Shown: in pieces, positions 37,444 through 45,705 of the stretch
Layout of the letters: the number at the start of each line of letters is the position of its first letter
Position numbering within the stretch: the stretch's first letter is position 1
DNA from: Loktanella sp. SALINAS62
GTDB taxonomy: Bacteria; Pseudomonadota; Alphaproteobacteria; Rhodobacterales; Rhodobacteraceae
Length of the DNA stretch: 64,000 nt
Direction of reading: 5' to 3'
Assembly (NCBI RefSeq): GCF_018263905.1
Contig: NZ_JAAFZU010000034.1
Coordinates: forward strand, 142,931 to 206,930
Made by a program: the position numbers and the translations under genes
The notes under the pieces: generated by a model
The model's database searches: none
Told to the model about the DNA's origin: nothing
Seen by the model: the letters and a program-made list of their open reading frames with translations, nothing else

Positions 37444-37743
37444 CTAACTGGCGCCTTTCGCCTGGGCGGCGTGCGACATGGTCACCAAGCCGACGCCACC
37501 CAGCAGATTCCCCACGACCGAGACGCCGAATATTTGCGCGATGTCGATCCAGGTGGTCTCGGCTTGGAACGAAACCCCGAATGACAGATGGAGCATGGTC
37601 AATACACCATGCTCGAACGGTCCCAGCGCAAGCAGGACGCAGGCGAGCAGGATGCGGGCAGTGGAATCGCGGCAGGCGATGAAGAGGTATGACAGCAGCG
37701 CCACCAGCGGGCCGCCGATGATCCCAAGGATATTTTGACGGCA
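37444..37743 (-). pseudogene. 3' fragment of a formate/nitrite transporter family gene
   Basis: About 100 C-terminal codons remain: LLSYLFIACRDSTARILLACVLLALGPFEHGVLTMLHLSFGV, followed by TTWIDIAQIFGVSVVGNLLGGVGLV, which resembles the last two transmembrane helices of FNT channels (the N-x-x-G-G motif). The frame is open up to the lacI stop at 37747 but the first two-thirds of the gene are missing, so the lacI cluster probably replaced it. Confidence 0.6.
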
Positions 37744-37746
37744 ACG

Positions 37747-38829
37747 TCATCGGTTGCGCATTTCAGAGACCTTCTCTGTGGAACCGGCGACGACCAGTTC
37801 AGGAGCTATCTTTCGTATCTGCTGTTCAGTAGGCTTCTTGATGGTATTGACGATCAAATCGGCGATCTCCTCGCCAATCTTGCGGGGAAAGGGGTTGACC
37901 GTTGTCAACGTCGGAACGCAGATGCTGGCGATCTCATAGGCGCCGAAGCCAGTTATCACCATATCCTGTGGCACGCGTAACCCGCGACGCTGGCATTCCG
38001 TCAAAGCGCCGAAAGCCGAAAGATCCGAAACGCAGACCACTGCCTGGGTGTCCGGATGCAATGCGAGAAGCCTTTCCATGGCCTGCGCCCCTTCGCGCAT
38101 CGAAATTGGCGGAGGGCCGGCTTCGATCAGGCGGTCGCAGGACAGTCCATGAGCTTTCATCGCCGCCATGAACCCGCGCCGACGGTCTGCACCGCGCGTG
38201 TCAGCGACGACATCGCCGCCGATGAAGGCGATGCGCTCATGACCTTGGGCCGCAAGATGATTGACCATCACTTCCATCGTCGCAGCATTGGAAAATCCGA
38301 CAACGTGGCCGATGGGGTTTGCGGGCAGATCCCATGCCTCAATCACGGGGATACCTGCGCCTTCCAGCAAGCGGCGAGCGCGCACCGTATGCTTGCCGCC
38401 TGTCACAACGATCGCCTCGGGGCGGCGGCGCAACAGTTGCTCGATCGCGCGTTCTTCCTGGGCCATGTCGTAATTCGTATAGGCCAGCAGAACTTGGAGC
38501 CCCTCGTTCGACAAAACCTCGGACAGGCCTGCCACTGTATCGGCAAAGTTCGCATTGTTGATCGACGGAATCGTAACGGCGACAAAATCAGTCCGCTGGG
38601 ACCGGAGGTTGGCCGCTGTGCTATCGAAGACATACCCCAGGTCCTCGGCAACCTTTAGGATCGTGTCGCGTGTTTCCGGGCGGACAGAGGTGTCCTTTTG
38701 GAAAGCCCTGCTGACAGTCATGACGGACACGCCTGCGGCGCGAGCGACATCCTTCATCGTGATCGAACGCTGCATCCTGAGCCTGTCAGCGGCAAATAAC
38801 TGAGCGTCGGAAACGACTCGTGCAATCAT
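37747..38829 (-). CDS. LacI/GntR-type transcriptional regulator of the sugar-acid cluster
   Basis: A 360-residue repressor: LacI helix-turn-helix (SITMKDVARAAGVSVMTVSRAF, about 22-43), hinge helix, and a periplasmic-binding-protein-like effector domain (about 75-345, with DFVAVTIPSINNANFADTVAGL and VITGFGAYEIASICVPTLTTV). Overall it resembles GntR-like gluconate repressors. An alternative start (38775) begins MQRSITMKDV. Palindromes of the TGTTA-N4-TAACA type lie upstream of this gene and of three other units of the cluster, so autoregulation and control of the whole cluster are likely. Confidence 0.9.
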   Translation of the reverse strand: MIARVVSDAQLFAADRLRMQRSITMKDVARAAGVSVMTVSRAFQKDTSVRPETRDTILKVAEDLGYVFDSTAANLRSQRTDFVAVTIPSINNANFADTVAGLSEVLSNEGLQVLLAYTNYDMAQEERAIEQLLRRRPEAIVVTGGKHTVRARRLLEGAGIPVIEAWDLPANPIGHVVGFSNAATMEVMVNHLAAQGHERIAFIGGDVVADTRGADRRRGFMAAMKAHGLSCDRLIEAGPPPISMREGAQAMERLLALHPDTQAVVCVSDLSAFGALTECQRRGLRVPQDMVITGFGAYEIASICVPTLTTVNPFPRKIGEEIADLIVNTIKKPTEQQIRKIAPELVVAGSTEKVSEMRNR

Positions 38830-38934
38830 TGGACTGGCAGATCATCTCTCGTCGTTTCAACTTCATAAGTTTAATGGTCATATCGCTGATCACGAGCAGT
38901 TGTTTCATTTTAACAACGACCTGTCCAGTCACAT

Positions 38935-38948
38935 TGGTAACGATACCA
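38935..38948. promoter_or_regulatory. Putative LacI/GntR operator upstream of the regulator gene
   Basis: TGGTAACGATACCA, a palindrome with arms TGGTA/TACCA, about 105 bases before the regulator start. It is the same 14-bp type as the three other sites, with GG/CC in place of GT/AC. Confidence 0.6.
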
Positions 38949-38965
38949 AGAGCCCGCTTTTGGTT

Positions 38966-39004
38966 TAAAAAATGAAAGGGCCGGGCGTTATGCCCAGCCC
39001 TTTC
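38966..39004 (-). terminator. Terminator after the ABC importer operon
   Basis: The 13-base arms GAAAGGGCCGGGC and GCCCAGCCCTTTC pair with one mismatch around a GTTAT loop and are followed on the minus strand by six T. It lies just after the substrate-binding protein gene and upstream of the regulator. Confidence 0.85.
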
Positions 39005-39020
39005 CCGACTGTATGATTGT

Positions 39021-40172
39021 TCAACGCTCAAGCGGTTCGATCCCGGAGAAACGGAACGCTTCTTTTTCCAACGCGGCCAGTTCATCCTCCGCCATCTGGT
39101 CGTGGGCAACTGTAATCCGACCAAGGAATACGAAGGGTAACTCGTCGGCCCGACCTTCGAGGTGATAGCGGATCGCCTCGGCCGTGGCTGCGCCGACATC
39201 ATCGCCCATGCGCATCGGCGTCGCGTCCAGTTCACCGCGGCGGATGGCGTCAAGCTCAAGGCCAGTGCCACCCCAACCTGTCGAAAACACGGTGCTGGCT
39301 GCATCGACCGAGACTTGGGCTTCGACCGAGCCCATTGCCATGGCCGTGTTGGCGTTGTGGATCACGGTTGCCTCTGGATAAGCCTGAAGCATCAGTTGCG
39401 TGCCCTCATACCCTCCCTCGGTCGTGTATTCGCCGTAGTGTTCGTAGGCGAGGGTCCAGTTACCACGTTCTTGCACGCAGGCGGCCCATTCGCCGGACCG
39501 TTGATTGTCGGTGATACCAGGAATGCCGCGATTCATGGCATACGTTACGTCGTTGCCAAGGCGATCCAGTATGTAGTCGCACATCACCGCTGCGCCAAGC
39601 GACGAAGAAAAGTCAAACCAGTTTGCGGGCTGGTTTTCGAGATATTTCAGCGGCGTGTGGAAGGCCCAAACAAAGGTTGTCAGGTCCGGGTTGCCGGCGA
39701 GCTTGTCGATATTGTCGGCTTGGGTGGCCAGCTCAGAGGGGCCGAAGATGACGAAGTCGTAAAGATCGGCATCTTGGTCTACCTGCGAGGCATAGGTCGC
39801 CTGTAGCGAATGTTCGACCTGCCGACTGGCAAATTCCGTTGTCTCGTAAGGAATGCCCAGTTCATCCAGACGTAAGGTCATGGCAAGATAGTTGCGCGCC
39901 CAGAAGTCCGACGTATCCGCAGAAGGATAAATCAGCGCGATCTGGATCGGCCCATCCAACGTGCCGGTAAATTGTTCTGCCGGCTCTCCCGTGACCGCCT
40001 GCAGTGCCTCGAGAGTGCCAGGAACGTTTACCTGTTCGGGCAGCCAGAAGTCCCGGTCTCCGTCATCGGGTAGTGTGGTCAGAGGTAGATGACCCTCGGC
40101 GGTCGCCATACCAGTCGTCAGGGCAAGTGCAGAACTGAGGCCCCAGAGCCATGTGCGTGAAGTCGTTTTCAT
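39021..40172 (-). CDS. Sugar-type ABC transporter substrate-binding protein
   Basis: A 383-residue periplasmic protein with a signal peptide (MKTTSRTWLWGLSSALALTTGMATA). The fold is of the ribose/TorT-like class: IQIALIYPSADTSDFWARNYLAMTLRLDELGIPYE, VIFGPSELATQADNIDKLAG, MQIHN-like VIHNANTAMAMGSVEA and STGWGGTGLELDAIRRGELDATPMRMGDDVGAATAEAI. The context suggests a sugar acid such as idonate or ketogluconate as ligand (inference). GGAGG precedes the ATG at 40172. Third gene of an ATPase-permease-binding protein operon. Confidence 0.88.
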   Translation of the reverse strand: MKTTSRTWLWGLSSALALTTGMATAEGHLPLTTLPDDGDRDFWLPEQVNVPGTLEALQAVTGEPAEQFTGTLDGPIQIALIYPSADTSDFWARNYLAMTLRLDELGIPYETTEFASRQVEHSLQATYASQVDQDADLYDFVIFGPSELATQADNIDKLAGNPDLTTFVWAFHTPLKYLENQPANWFDFSSSLGAAVMCDYILDRLGNDVTYAMNRGIPGITDNQRSGEWAACVQERGNWTLAYEHYGEYTTEGGYEGTQLMLQAYPEATVIHNANTAMAMGSVEAQVSVDAASTVFSTGWGGTGLELDAIRRGELDATPMRMGDDVGAATAEAIRYHLEGRADELPFVFLGRITVAHDQMAEDELAALEKEAFRFSGIEPLER

Positions 40173-40215
40173 TGGTCTTCCTCCCTTGGTGAATTTTTGG
40201 TCGTTTTGTCCGTAT

Positions 40216-41352
40216 TCAGCCGCTAGCGCCCGGTGGTGTCGCCAGACCGGCACCGATCGCGAACAGCACTGCCAGTATCCCCGCGAAAATGAGTGCCAGG
40301 ATCAGAATTTTCTTGTTGTCGGGATTGGCCAGCGCCGCTCCGATAGAGCCACCGCCATCACGGTCCTTTTTCTGAAGCCAAGCATAGGCCGCGACGGACA
40401 GGATGATGACGACTCCTGATGCGACTGACTGCCAGAAAAACTCGATCCGTAGGGTGACGAGCGCGTTGATCATCATCGACAGCAACAAGACACCCGCCAG
40501 CGACCCAACGATCGAGGGGCGCCCGCCAAAGAGTGAAGTGCCACCTACGACGACCGCTGCGATCACGTGAAGATTGAAATAAGGCGCTGATGTTGCCTGA
40601 ACCGCGTTGAGTTTGCCCAGCAACATCATCCCAGCCAGAGCTGCCATCGCGCCCATCAGGGTGTAAGCATAAACCTTATGGCGATCGACCGACACGCCCG
40701 TCATTTCAGAGGCTTCGGGGTTCGATCCAATAGCGATGGTGTAGCGACCGAAATACGTATTCCGAAGCAGGAAGTAGCCGCCGACCATCGTAATCAAACC
40801 TATCACGACCGGCGTGGGCAGAATGCCGAACATTTGGCCACGGCCGATTTCAGTGATCAGGTCGGGAAACCGGGCCAACACAAGACCCTTGGCCAGCACC
40901 AGCGCGAACCCGCGGTAAACCAAGTCCATCGCCAATGTGCCGATCAAGTCCGGCACCTTGAGCCGCGTGATGACCAATCCGTTGATCAGTCCCATTACGC
41001 CACCCAGCCCAAGCGCGATGAACACGCAGACCCAAGCGGGAAACCCGTATTGCTTCATCAGGAAGGCGACAATGATGGCCGACAGCGCGGCTACAGACCC
41101 AATGGACAGATCAATGCCGCGCTGGGTGATGACAAAGGTCATTGCCATCGCCATCGGCATGTAAAGCGCCGCATCCAGCAGGATCTGATTCATGTTGGAC
41201 AGGCGGAAATAGCGTGCCGGTTCAAACACACCCATGAAAGCAGCAATCATGAAGATCATGACGAGCGGCCCAAGCACGCCCATGAAGGGTTCAATCCGGG
41301 CAATCAGCCCACGCTGGTGCGCGGAAGTCTGGGAAGTGGGGACAGTGGTCAT
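40216..41352 (-). CDS. Ribose-type ABC transporter permease
   Basis: A 378-residue membrane protein with about ten hydrophobic segments. It matches the RbsC-like family: MAMTFVITQRGIDLSIGSVAALSAIIVA, the GLINGLVITRLKVPDLIGTLAM loop, IAIGSNPEASEMTGVSV (EAA-like loop) and VGGTSLFGGRPSIVGSLAGVLLL. The last 40 residues add an extra helix beyond the usual end. The ATG at 41352 overlaps the end of the ATPase gene frame by none and is set 13 bases inside the intergenic gap, with AAGGA 9 bases upstream. Confidence 0.9.
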   Translation of the reverse strand: MTTVPTSQTSAHQRGLIARIEPFMGVLGPLVMIFMIAAFMGVFEPARYFRLSNMNQILLDAALYMPMAMAMTFVITQRGIDLSIGSVAALSAIIVAFLMKQYGFPAWVCVFIALGLGGVMGLINGLVITRLKVPDLIGTLAMDLVYRGFALVLAKGLVLARFPDLITEIGRGQMFGILPTPVVIGLITMVGGYFLLRNTYFGRYTIAIGSNPEASEMTGVSVDRHKVYAYTLMGAMAALAGMMLLGKLNAVQATSAPYFNLHVIAAVVVGGTSLFGGRPSIVGSLAGVLLLSMMINALVTLRIEFFWQSVASGVVIILSVAAYAWLQKKDRDGGGSIGAALANPDNKKILILALIFAGILAVLFAIGAGLATPPGASG

Positions 41353-41365
41353 GAGGTTGAATCCT

Positions 41366-42133
41366 TCAAGCTGCGGCCGCATTGGCGCCGGTAATCAGCC
41401 CAAGCACGTCTTCGACGGTAACATTGGCGGTTTTGACCACCCCGGCGCAGGTGCCGCGGCGCTGGACATGCACGCGGTCGGAAATTTCGAAAACGTCGTC
41501 GAGCGAATGAGAGATGACGATCACCGCCAGACCCTGGTCGCGCAATGCCTTGATCAGGCCCAATGTGCGCGCGGTCTCCTGCGGGCCGAGTGCCGCCGTC
41601 GGTTCATCCATCACCAGCACCCGTAGATCCTTGTGCCGAACTGCGCGAGCAATAGCGACCGCTTGGCGCTGACCGCCAGACAAGCTTTCGGTCGGCACAT
41701 TCATATCACGTAGCTCCACCCCGAGGCGGCTGCGCAAAACCTCGGTCGCCTCCCGGTCCATGCGTCGGTTGTCGAGAATGCTTAATCCCAGAAACTTTCG
41801 CGTAAGCTCAGTCCCCAAAAACAAGTTTTGAGCTGGCGTCAGATGATCGGCGATGGCCAGATTTTGATAAACCGCGTCAATGCCATTGGCGATGGCGTCA
41901 GAATGATCCGCCATGGTAAAACGTTGTCCGTCCAGTTCGATATGGCCATTCGACGGTTGATAGACCCCGGTCAGGATCTTGATCAGCGTTGATTTTCCCG
42001 CGCCATTATCCCCCACGATAGCAAGAACCTCGCCTGCATAGGCATCGAGATCTACACCATCGAGCGCCACGACTCCGCCAAATCGCTTTCTGATCCCGCG
42101 CATCGAGATCACAGGTTTTCCTTCGGCCATCAT
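41366..42133 (-). CDS. Single-domain ABC ATPase of a ribose-type importer
   Basis: About 255 residues: Walker A GDNGAGKSTLIK, Q-loop AVYQNLAIADHLTPAQNLFLG, signature LSGGQRQAVAIAR, Walker B VLVMDEPTAAL and the switch His in VIVISHSLDD. Unlike RbsA it has only one nucleotide-binding domain, as in FrcA-like importers, so it must dimerise. GGAGG lies 5 bases before the ATG at 42133. It is the first gene of the importer operon, 41 bases after a putative operator. Confidence 0.9.
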   Translation of the reverse strand: MMAEGKPVISMRGIRKRFGGVVALDGVDLDAYAGEVLAIVGDNGAGKSTLIKILTGVYQPSNGHIELDGQRFTMADHSDAIANGIDAVYQNLAIADHLTPAQNLFLGTELTRKFLGLSILDNRRMDREATEVLRSRLGVELRDMNVPTESLSGGQRQAVAIARAVRHKDLRVLVMDEPTAALGPQETARTLGLIKALRDQGLAVIVISHSLDDVFEISDRVHVQRRGTCAGVVKTANVTVEDVLGLITGANAAAA

Positions 42134-42173
42134 GACATCCTCCCAGTCCGTCAAAATCTTGAAATTCAGCTTA

Positions 42174-42187
42174 TGGTATCGTTAACA
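42174..42187. promoter_or_regulatory. Putative LacI/GntR operator upstream of the ABC importer
   Basis: TGGTATCGTTAACA, one arm base different from the perfect copy at 44690. It is placed about 40 bases before the ATPase start, where bound repressor would block the promoter. Confidence 0.65.
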
Positions 42188-42229
42188 TTCGTCAATATAT
42201 TTTTCCCCTTTCTGCCGCAATTTGCTTGA

Positions 42230-42562
42230 TTAAGGGTCAAAATGATTGGCTGTGGTAACGTGGTGATGGATCCGACCCTCGAAAAACTCGGCCACGATCT
42301 CCTGCGTCACGTCACGTGATTGGTCCCGAGCGGTGCTGGTCAGCGCGGACTCCATCGTCGCCATGTCGGGATACGTAATTCCCAAAATCAGCGGAAATTC
42401 TGGTGCGCCCGCATCACGGTCCTCGCTGAACATGACGCGCACGTCGGTATTGCCAGGAAACTGCCGCCAGAGCGGCACCAGACGATCCAAAATTGCGGCG
42501 CGGAATTCGGCAGTTTCGCCGGGTTTGACGGATCCTTCAAATAACGCATACCGTGTGATCAT
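42230..42562 (-). CDS. Small protein of the dimeric alpha/beta-barrel type
   Basis: A 110-residue protein with a ferredoxin-like pattern: MITRYALFEGSVKPGETAEFRAAILDRLVPLWRQFPG, VRVMFSEDRD, PLILGITYPDMATMESALTS. It ends in a His-rich segment (GRIHHHVTTANHFDP). Such proteins act as small isomerases, oxygenase partners or stability factors; the function is not known. GGAG lies 8 bases upstream. Its ATG overlaps the stop of the preceding dehydrogenase gene by 4 bases, so it is the last gene of the idnO-type operon. Confidence 0.65.
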   Translation of the reverse strand: MITRYALFEGSVKPGETAEFRAAILDRLVPLWRQFPGNTDVRVMFSEDRDAGAPEFPLILGITYPDMATMESALTSTARDQSRDVTQEIVAEFFEGRIHHHVTTANHFDP

Positions 42563-43443
42563 TCTGATATCTCCTTTGTTCCATTGAAAAATTCCATCAA
42601 GGCGGCCTGATCCTCACCGCCCAGCCCCGAGGCGGTCATCATGCGATGGATTTCGAGGCAGAGCGCCGTCAGTGGCATCGCCGTGTGCGTCCGCCGAGCG
42701 AGATCCTGGGCGCCCTCTAGGTCTTTTACCATGTTGTCGATCCGTCCAGTGCGACGGTAGTCTTTTGTGGCAAAGCGCGGCATGTATTCCTGTAAGATCG
42801 CGCTATCGGCGCGCCCTCCACGCAGCGCGACAGGCACTTTTTCTGCATCGACGCCCGCGTCGAGCGCCAATTTGGTGGCCTCGGCAACGCCCAGAAACCC
42901 AAGCCCGCACAACACCTGATTGATGAGTTTCGTGGTCTGGCCTGCGCCAACGGGCCCCATATGAGTGTAATTCGTTGCAACATGACGTAATACCAAGTGG
43001 GCATCGGCCACATCCGCAACTGCACCGCCGGCCATCAAGGTCAACTCGCCCGTCAGCGCCTTGGGCGCCCCCCCCGACAGAGGGCTGTCGACCCAGCGCA
43101 ATCCCGCTTCTGCGGCCCGTGCGGCAAACGCCTTGGTGGCGTCGGGATCGATTGAAGACATGTCGATGATCAATGTTCCCTTTTGCGCACCCATGGTAAC
43201 ACCGTCCGGGCCAAAGACCGCCATCTCTACGATGGAAGGCGAATTCAGCGAAATAACGACGTAATCCGACGCAGCGGCAGCAGCAGCGGCGCTTGGCGCA
43301 GCATGCGCGCCGCGTTCGACCAGGACCGCGACCCGGTCTTCGTCGAGATCGAACACCTGCACGCTCTGCCCGGTTTCGAGCAGTCGGGTGCCGATCGCGC
43401 CGCCCATGGCGCCCGCACCGATCAGAGCTATTTTCAGGCTCAT
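42559..43443 (-). CDS. NAD-dependent beta-hydroxyacid dehydrogenase (3-hydroxyisobutyrate dehydrogenase-like)
   Basis: A 294-residue enzyme with N-terminal Rossmann fold IALIGAGAMGGAIGTRLLETG, the substrate-binding DSPLSGGAPKALTGELTLMAGG, and the catalytic Lys in GPVGAGQTTKLINQVL. The family includes tartronate semialdehyde reductase and 6-phosphogluconate-like dehydrogenases, so a sugar-acid role fits. Both ends overlap neighbours by 4 bases (ATGA). Confidence 0.88.
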   Translation of the reverse strand: MSLKIALIGAGAMGGAIGTRLLETGQSVQVFDLDEDRVAVLVERGAHAAPSAAAAAAASDYVVISLNSPSIVEMAVFGPDGVTMGAQKGTLIIDMSSIDPDATKAFAARAAEAGLRWVDSPLSGGAPKALTGELTLMAGGAVADVADAHLVLRHVATNYTHMGPVGAGQTTKLINQVLCGLGFLGVAEATKLALDAGVDAEKVPVALRGGRADSAILQEYMPRFATKDYRRTGRIDNMVKDLEGAQDLARRTHTAMPLTALCLEIHRMMTASGLGGEDQAALMEFFNGTKEISE

Positions 43444-43880
43444 GCCGACTTCTCCATCAATCCCGAAAGAAAGGTCGCGACAACGACGTCTGGTGCTGCT
43501 TTGATATCGGCTGTCACGCTCAAGTCGTCAGGTCCTGGAACCTCTGTCATCCGTGAGAACAGCATTTCACGGCGACCAATCTGGAACAGGTAGGACACAG
43601 GGGCGCCCGCAGCACTATTTATTGCCTCGCGATGCACTCGGCGCGGTGCGGAGCGGGGCACGACAGTGCCGGGGTGGCGAAGTGTGCCGCCAACTCGCTC
43701 CAGCCATGGCGCACGATCCGCGTCATTCAGAGCCGAGCCGTTGACCATCTTGTCACAATTGGCATTTGTATGCAGGTCATCGCCGTCGAAGAAGCGCGCG
43801 CCTATTATATGCGCAAAGGCGCCATCGGTATGGGACTTGCCGCTGCCTGAAACACCCATGGCCACAGAACGCCCGGTCAT
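43440..43880 (-). pseudogene. Gluconokinase-like gene, internally deleted
   Basis: A 146-codon frame with the gluconokinase start (MGVSGSGKS Walker A, FFDGDDLHTNANCDKMVNGSALNDADRAPWLERV) and end (DDLSVTADIKAAPDVVVATFLSGL). Family members have about 20 more residues between the two halves (the HxMP...LLxSQxxxLE block); here REMLFSRM joins directly to TEVPGPDD. The conserved CSALKR is changed to RSAPRR. The frame remains open, so transcript coupling is preserved, but kinase activity is doubtful. Confidence 0.7.
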
Positions 43881-44644
43881 AGTGATGCCGTGATACCACC
43901 GTCGACGAAGACGGTGGTGCCATTCACGAAGGACGAAGCCGCCGAGGCGAGGAAAATGCAGGTGCCGACCAGTTCTTCAACCTTACCCCAGCGACCCGCC
44001 GGGGTCCGTTTTTCAAGCCATGTGGTGAATTCGGGATCTGCAACCAAGGCGGCGTTCAGCGGCGTGTCGAAATAGCCTGGCGCAAGTGCGTTGCAGTTCA
44101 GGCCGAGTCGTGCCCAGTCGGTCGCCATACCTTTAGTCAGATTTGCGACCGCACCCTTGGTCGCAGTGTAGGGTGCGATACCCGGCCGGGCCAGCGCAGT
44201 TTGAGCGCTGGCGATGTTGATGATTTTGCCCGCGCCACGCCCGATCATGTGCCGTGCGCAAGCTTGGCTTACGTGAAAAACGCTGGCGATGTTGGCCTGT
44301 AAAAGACGCTCGAAGGCATCAGCCGGAAAATCCTCGAGCGGTGCGCGATGCTGGATGCCCGCGTTATTCACAAGGATGTCTATTGCGCCAGTGTCAGCCT
44401 CGTAGCCGTCGATGGCGTGGCGCACGGCTTCATGATCCGTCGCGTCGAAGACAAGCTCCTGAACCGAAGCGCCTTCGGCCCGCAAATTCCGCACGGCACC
44501 GGCCAGTCTGGCGGCATCGCGCCCGTTAAGTATGACCGTAGCGCCCGCTCCGGCCAGCCCACGCGCAAGAGCCAGTCCAATACCCTGCGATGACCCGGTC
44601 ACCAGCGCGGTGCGCCCACCAAGGTCAAACAATTCCAATCCCAT
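43877..44644 (-). CDS. idnO: Gluconate 5-dehydrogenase (SDR family)
   Basis: A 255-residue SDR interconverting 5-ketogluconate and gluconate. MGLELFDLGGRTALVTGSSQGIGLALARGLAGAGATVILNGRD is the typical start of this subfamily. The NNAG motif, Ser in IINIASAQTALARPGIAPYTATKG (Tyr-x-x-x-Lys) and the C-terminal GTTVFVDGGITASL follow. AAGG lies 9 bases before the ATG at 44644. First gene of a four-gene minus-strand operon, divergent from the 2-hydroxyacid dehydrogenase and sharing an operator with it. Confidence 0.88.
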   Translation of the reverse strand: MGLELFDLGGRTALVTGSSQGIGLALARGLAGAGATVILNGRDAARLAGAVRNLRAEGASVQELVFDATDHEAVRHAIDGYEADTGAIDILVNNAGIQHRAPLEDFPADAFERLLQANIASVFHVSQACARHMIGRGAGKIINIASAQTALARPGIAPYTATKGAVANLTKGMATDWARLGLNCNALAPGYFDTPLNAALVADPEFTTWLEKRTPAGRWGKVEELVGTCIFLASAASSFVNGTTVFVDGGITASL

Positions 44645-44689
44645 GATTTGTGCCTTTTTCCGTCTCGACAACCTTCTAGGCTGCCTTTA

Positions 44690-44703
44690 TGTTATCGTTA
44701 ACA
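44690..44703. promoter_or_regulatory. Putative LacI/GntR operator in the idnO / hydroxyacid dehydrogenase divergent promoter
   Basis: TGTTATCGTTAACA, with perfect arms TGTTA/TAACA. E. coli GntR sites have the form TGTTA-N4-TAACA, so the match supports a gluconate-type regulator. It lies 45 bases before both flanking starts. Confidence 0.72.
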
Positions 44704-44748
44704 AATTGAGTCAAGTGACCAAAACTTATTAAGCTGGGAGATCGGACC

Positions 44749-45696
44749 ATGTCGAAACCCGAGGTTCTGCAAATCGGCCCTTACCCGGACTGGGATCAGG
44801 GCCCACTGGACGCAGCCTTCACAATGCACCGGTATTTCGAAGCGGCCGATCGCGCGGCGTTCCTGTCTCAGGTCGGACCTGCGGTGCGAGCCATCGCCAC
44901 GCGTGGTGAGCTTGGCGCTGATGCGACTATGATCGCTGCCTGCCCCGCGCTCGAAATGATCTCCGTCTATGGCGTGGGCTATGACGCGGTGGATCTTGCG
45001 GCTTGCCGAAAGCGCGGTATCCGGGTGACCAATACGCCCGACGTGCTGACGGCGGACGTGGCCGATCTGGGTGTAGCGATGATGCTGGCGCAAGCTCGGG
45101 GTATGATCGGGGCGGAACGCTGGGTGCGGGACGGGTCCTGGGCGAGAAAGGGTCTTTACCCGCTGAAAACGCGGGTCTGGGGCAAGCGCGTGGGGATCCT
45201 CGGACTTGGCCGCATCGGCTTCGAGGTCGGAAAGCGCCTTGCCGGCTTCGACATGGAGATCGCCTACTGCGATGTCGTGGCCAAGAATTATGCACCCGAC
45301 TGGCGCTTTGTTCCAGATCCGGTGTCGCTGGCCCGCGAGGTGGATTTTCTGTTCGTGACGCTCGCCGCTTCGACCGAAACCCGGCATGTCGTGGGCCAAG
45401 AGGTCATCGCGGCCCTTGGCCCGGAGGGCATGGTGATCAACATCAGCCGTGCCTCAAACGTCGACGAAGAAGCCCTTCTGGAAGCCCTCGAAGCAGGCGC
45501 GTTGGGTGCTGCCGCGCTTGACGTGTTCGAAGATGAACCCGCGCTGAACCCGCGCTTTCTTGCACTGCCCAATGTCCTTGTTCAGCCACACCACGCCTCG
45601 GGCACGGTCGAGACGCGCAAGGCGATGGGAAAGCTCGTTCGCGACAATCTGATGGCCCACTTCGCGGGTCATGATCTTTTGACCCCCGTTCTGTGA
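44749..45696 (+). CDS. D-isomer 2-hydroxyacid dehydrogenase (2-ketogluconate/hydroxypyruvate reductase type)
   Basis: A 315-residue enzyme with the central NAD site VGILGLGRIGFEVGKRLAGFDMEIAYCD, the catalytic Arg in VINISRASNVDEEAL, the Glu in LDVFEDEPALNP and the His in VQPHHASGT. IsVYGVGYDAVDL and GIRVTNTPDVLTADVADLG are family blocks. In context a 2-ketogluconate reductase role is plausible. GGGAG lies 8 bases upstream. It is followed after 9 bases by idnD. Confidence 0.87.
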   Translation: MSKPEVLQIGPYPDWDQGPLDAAFTMHRYFEAADRAAFLSQVGPAVRAIATRGELGADATMIAACPALEMISVYGVGYDAVDLAACRKRGIRVTNTPDVLTADVADLGVAMMLAQARGMIGAERWVRDGSWARKGLYPLKTRVWGKRVGILGLGRIGFEVGKRLAGFDMEIAYCDVVAKNYAPDWRFVPDPVSLAREVDFLFVTLAASTETRHVVGQEVIAALGPEGMVINISRASNVDEEALLEALEAGALGAAALDVFEDEPALNPRFLALPNVLVQPHHASGTVETRKAMGKLVRDNLMAHFAGHDLLTPVL

Positions 45697-45705
45697 GGTT
45701 ATCCA

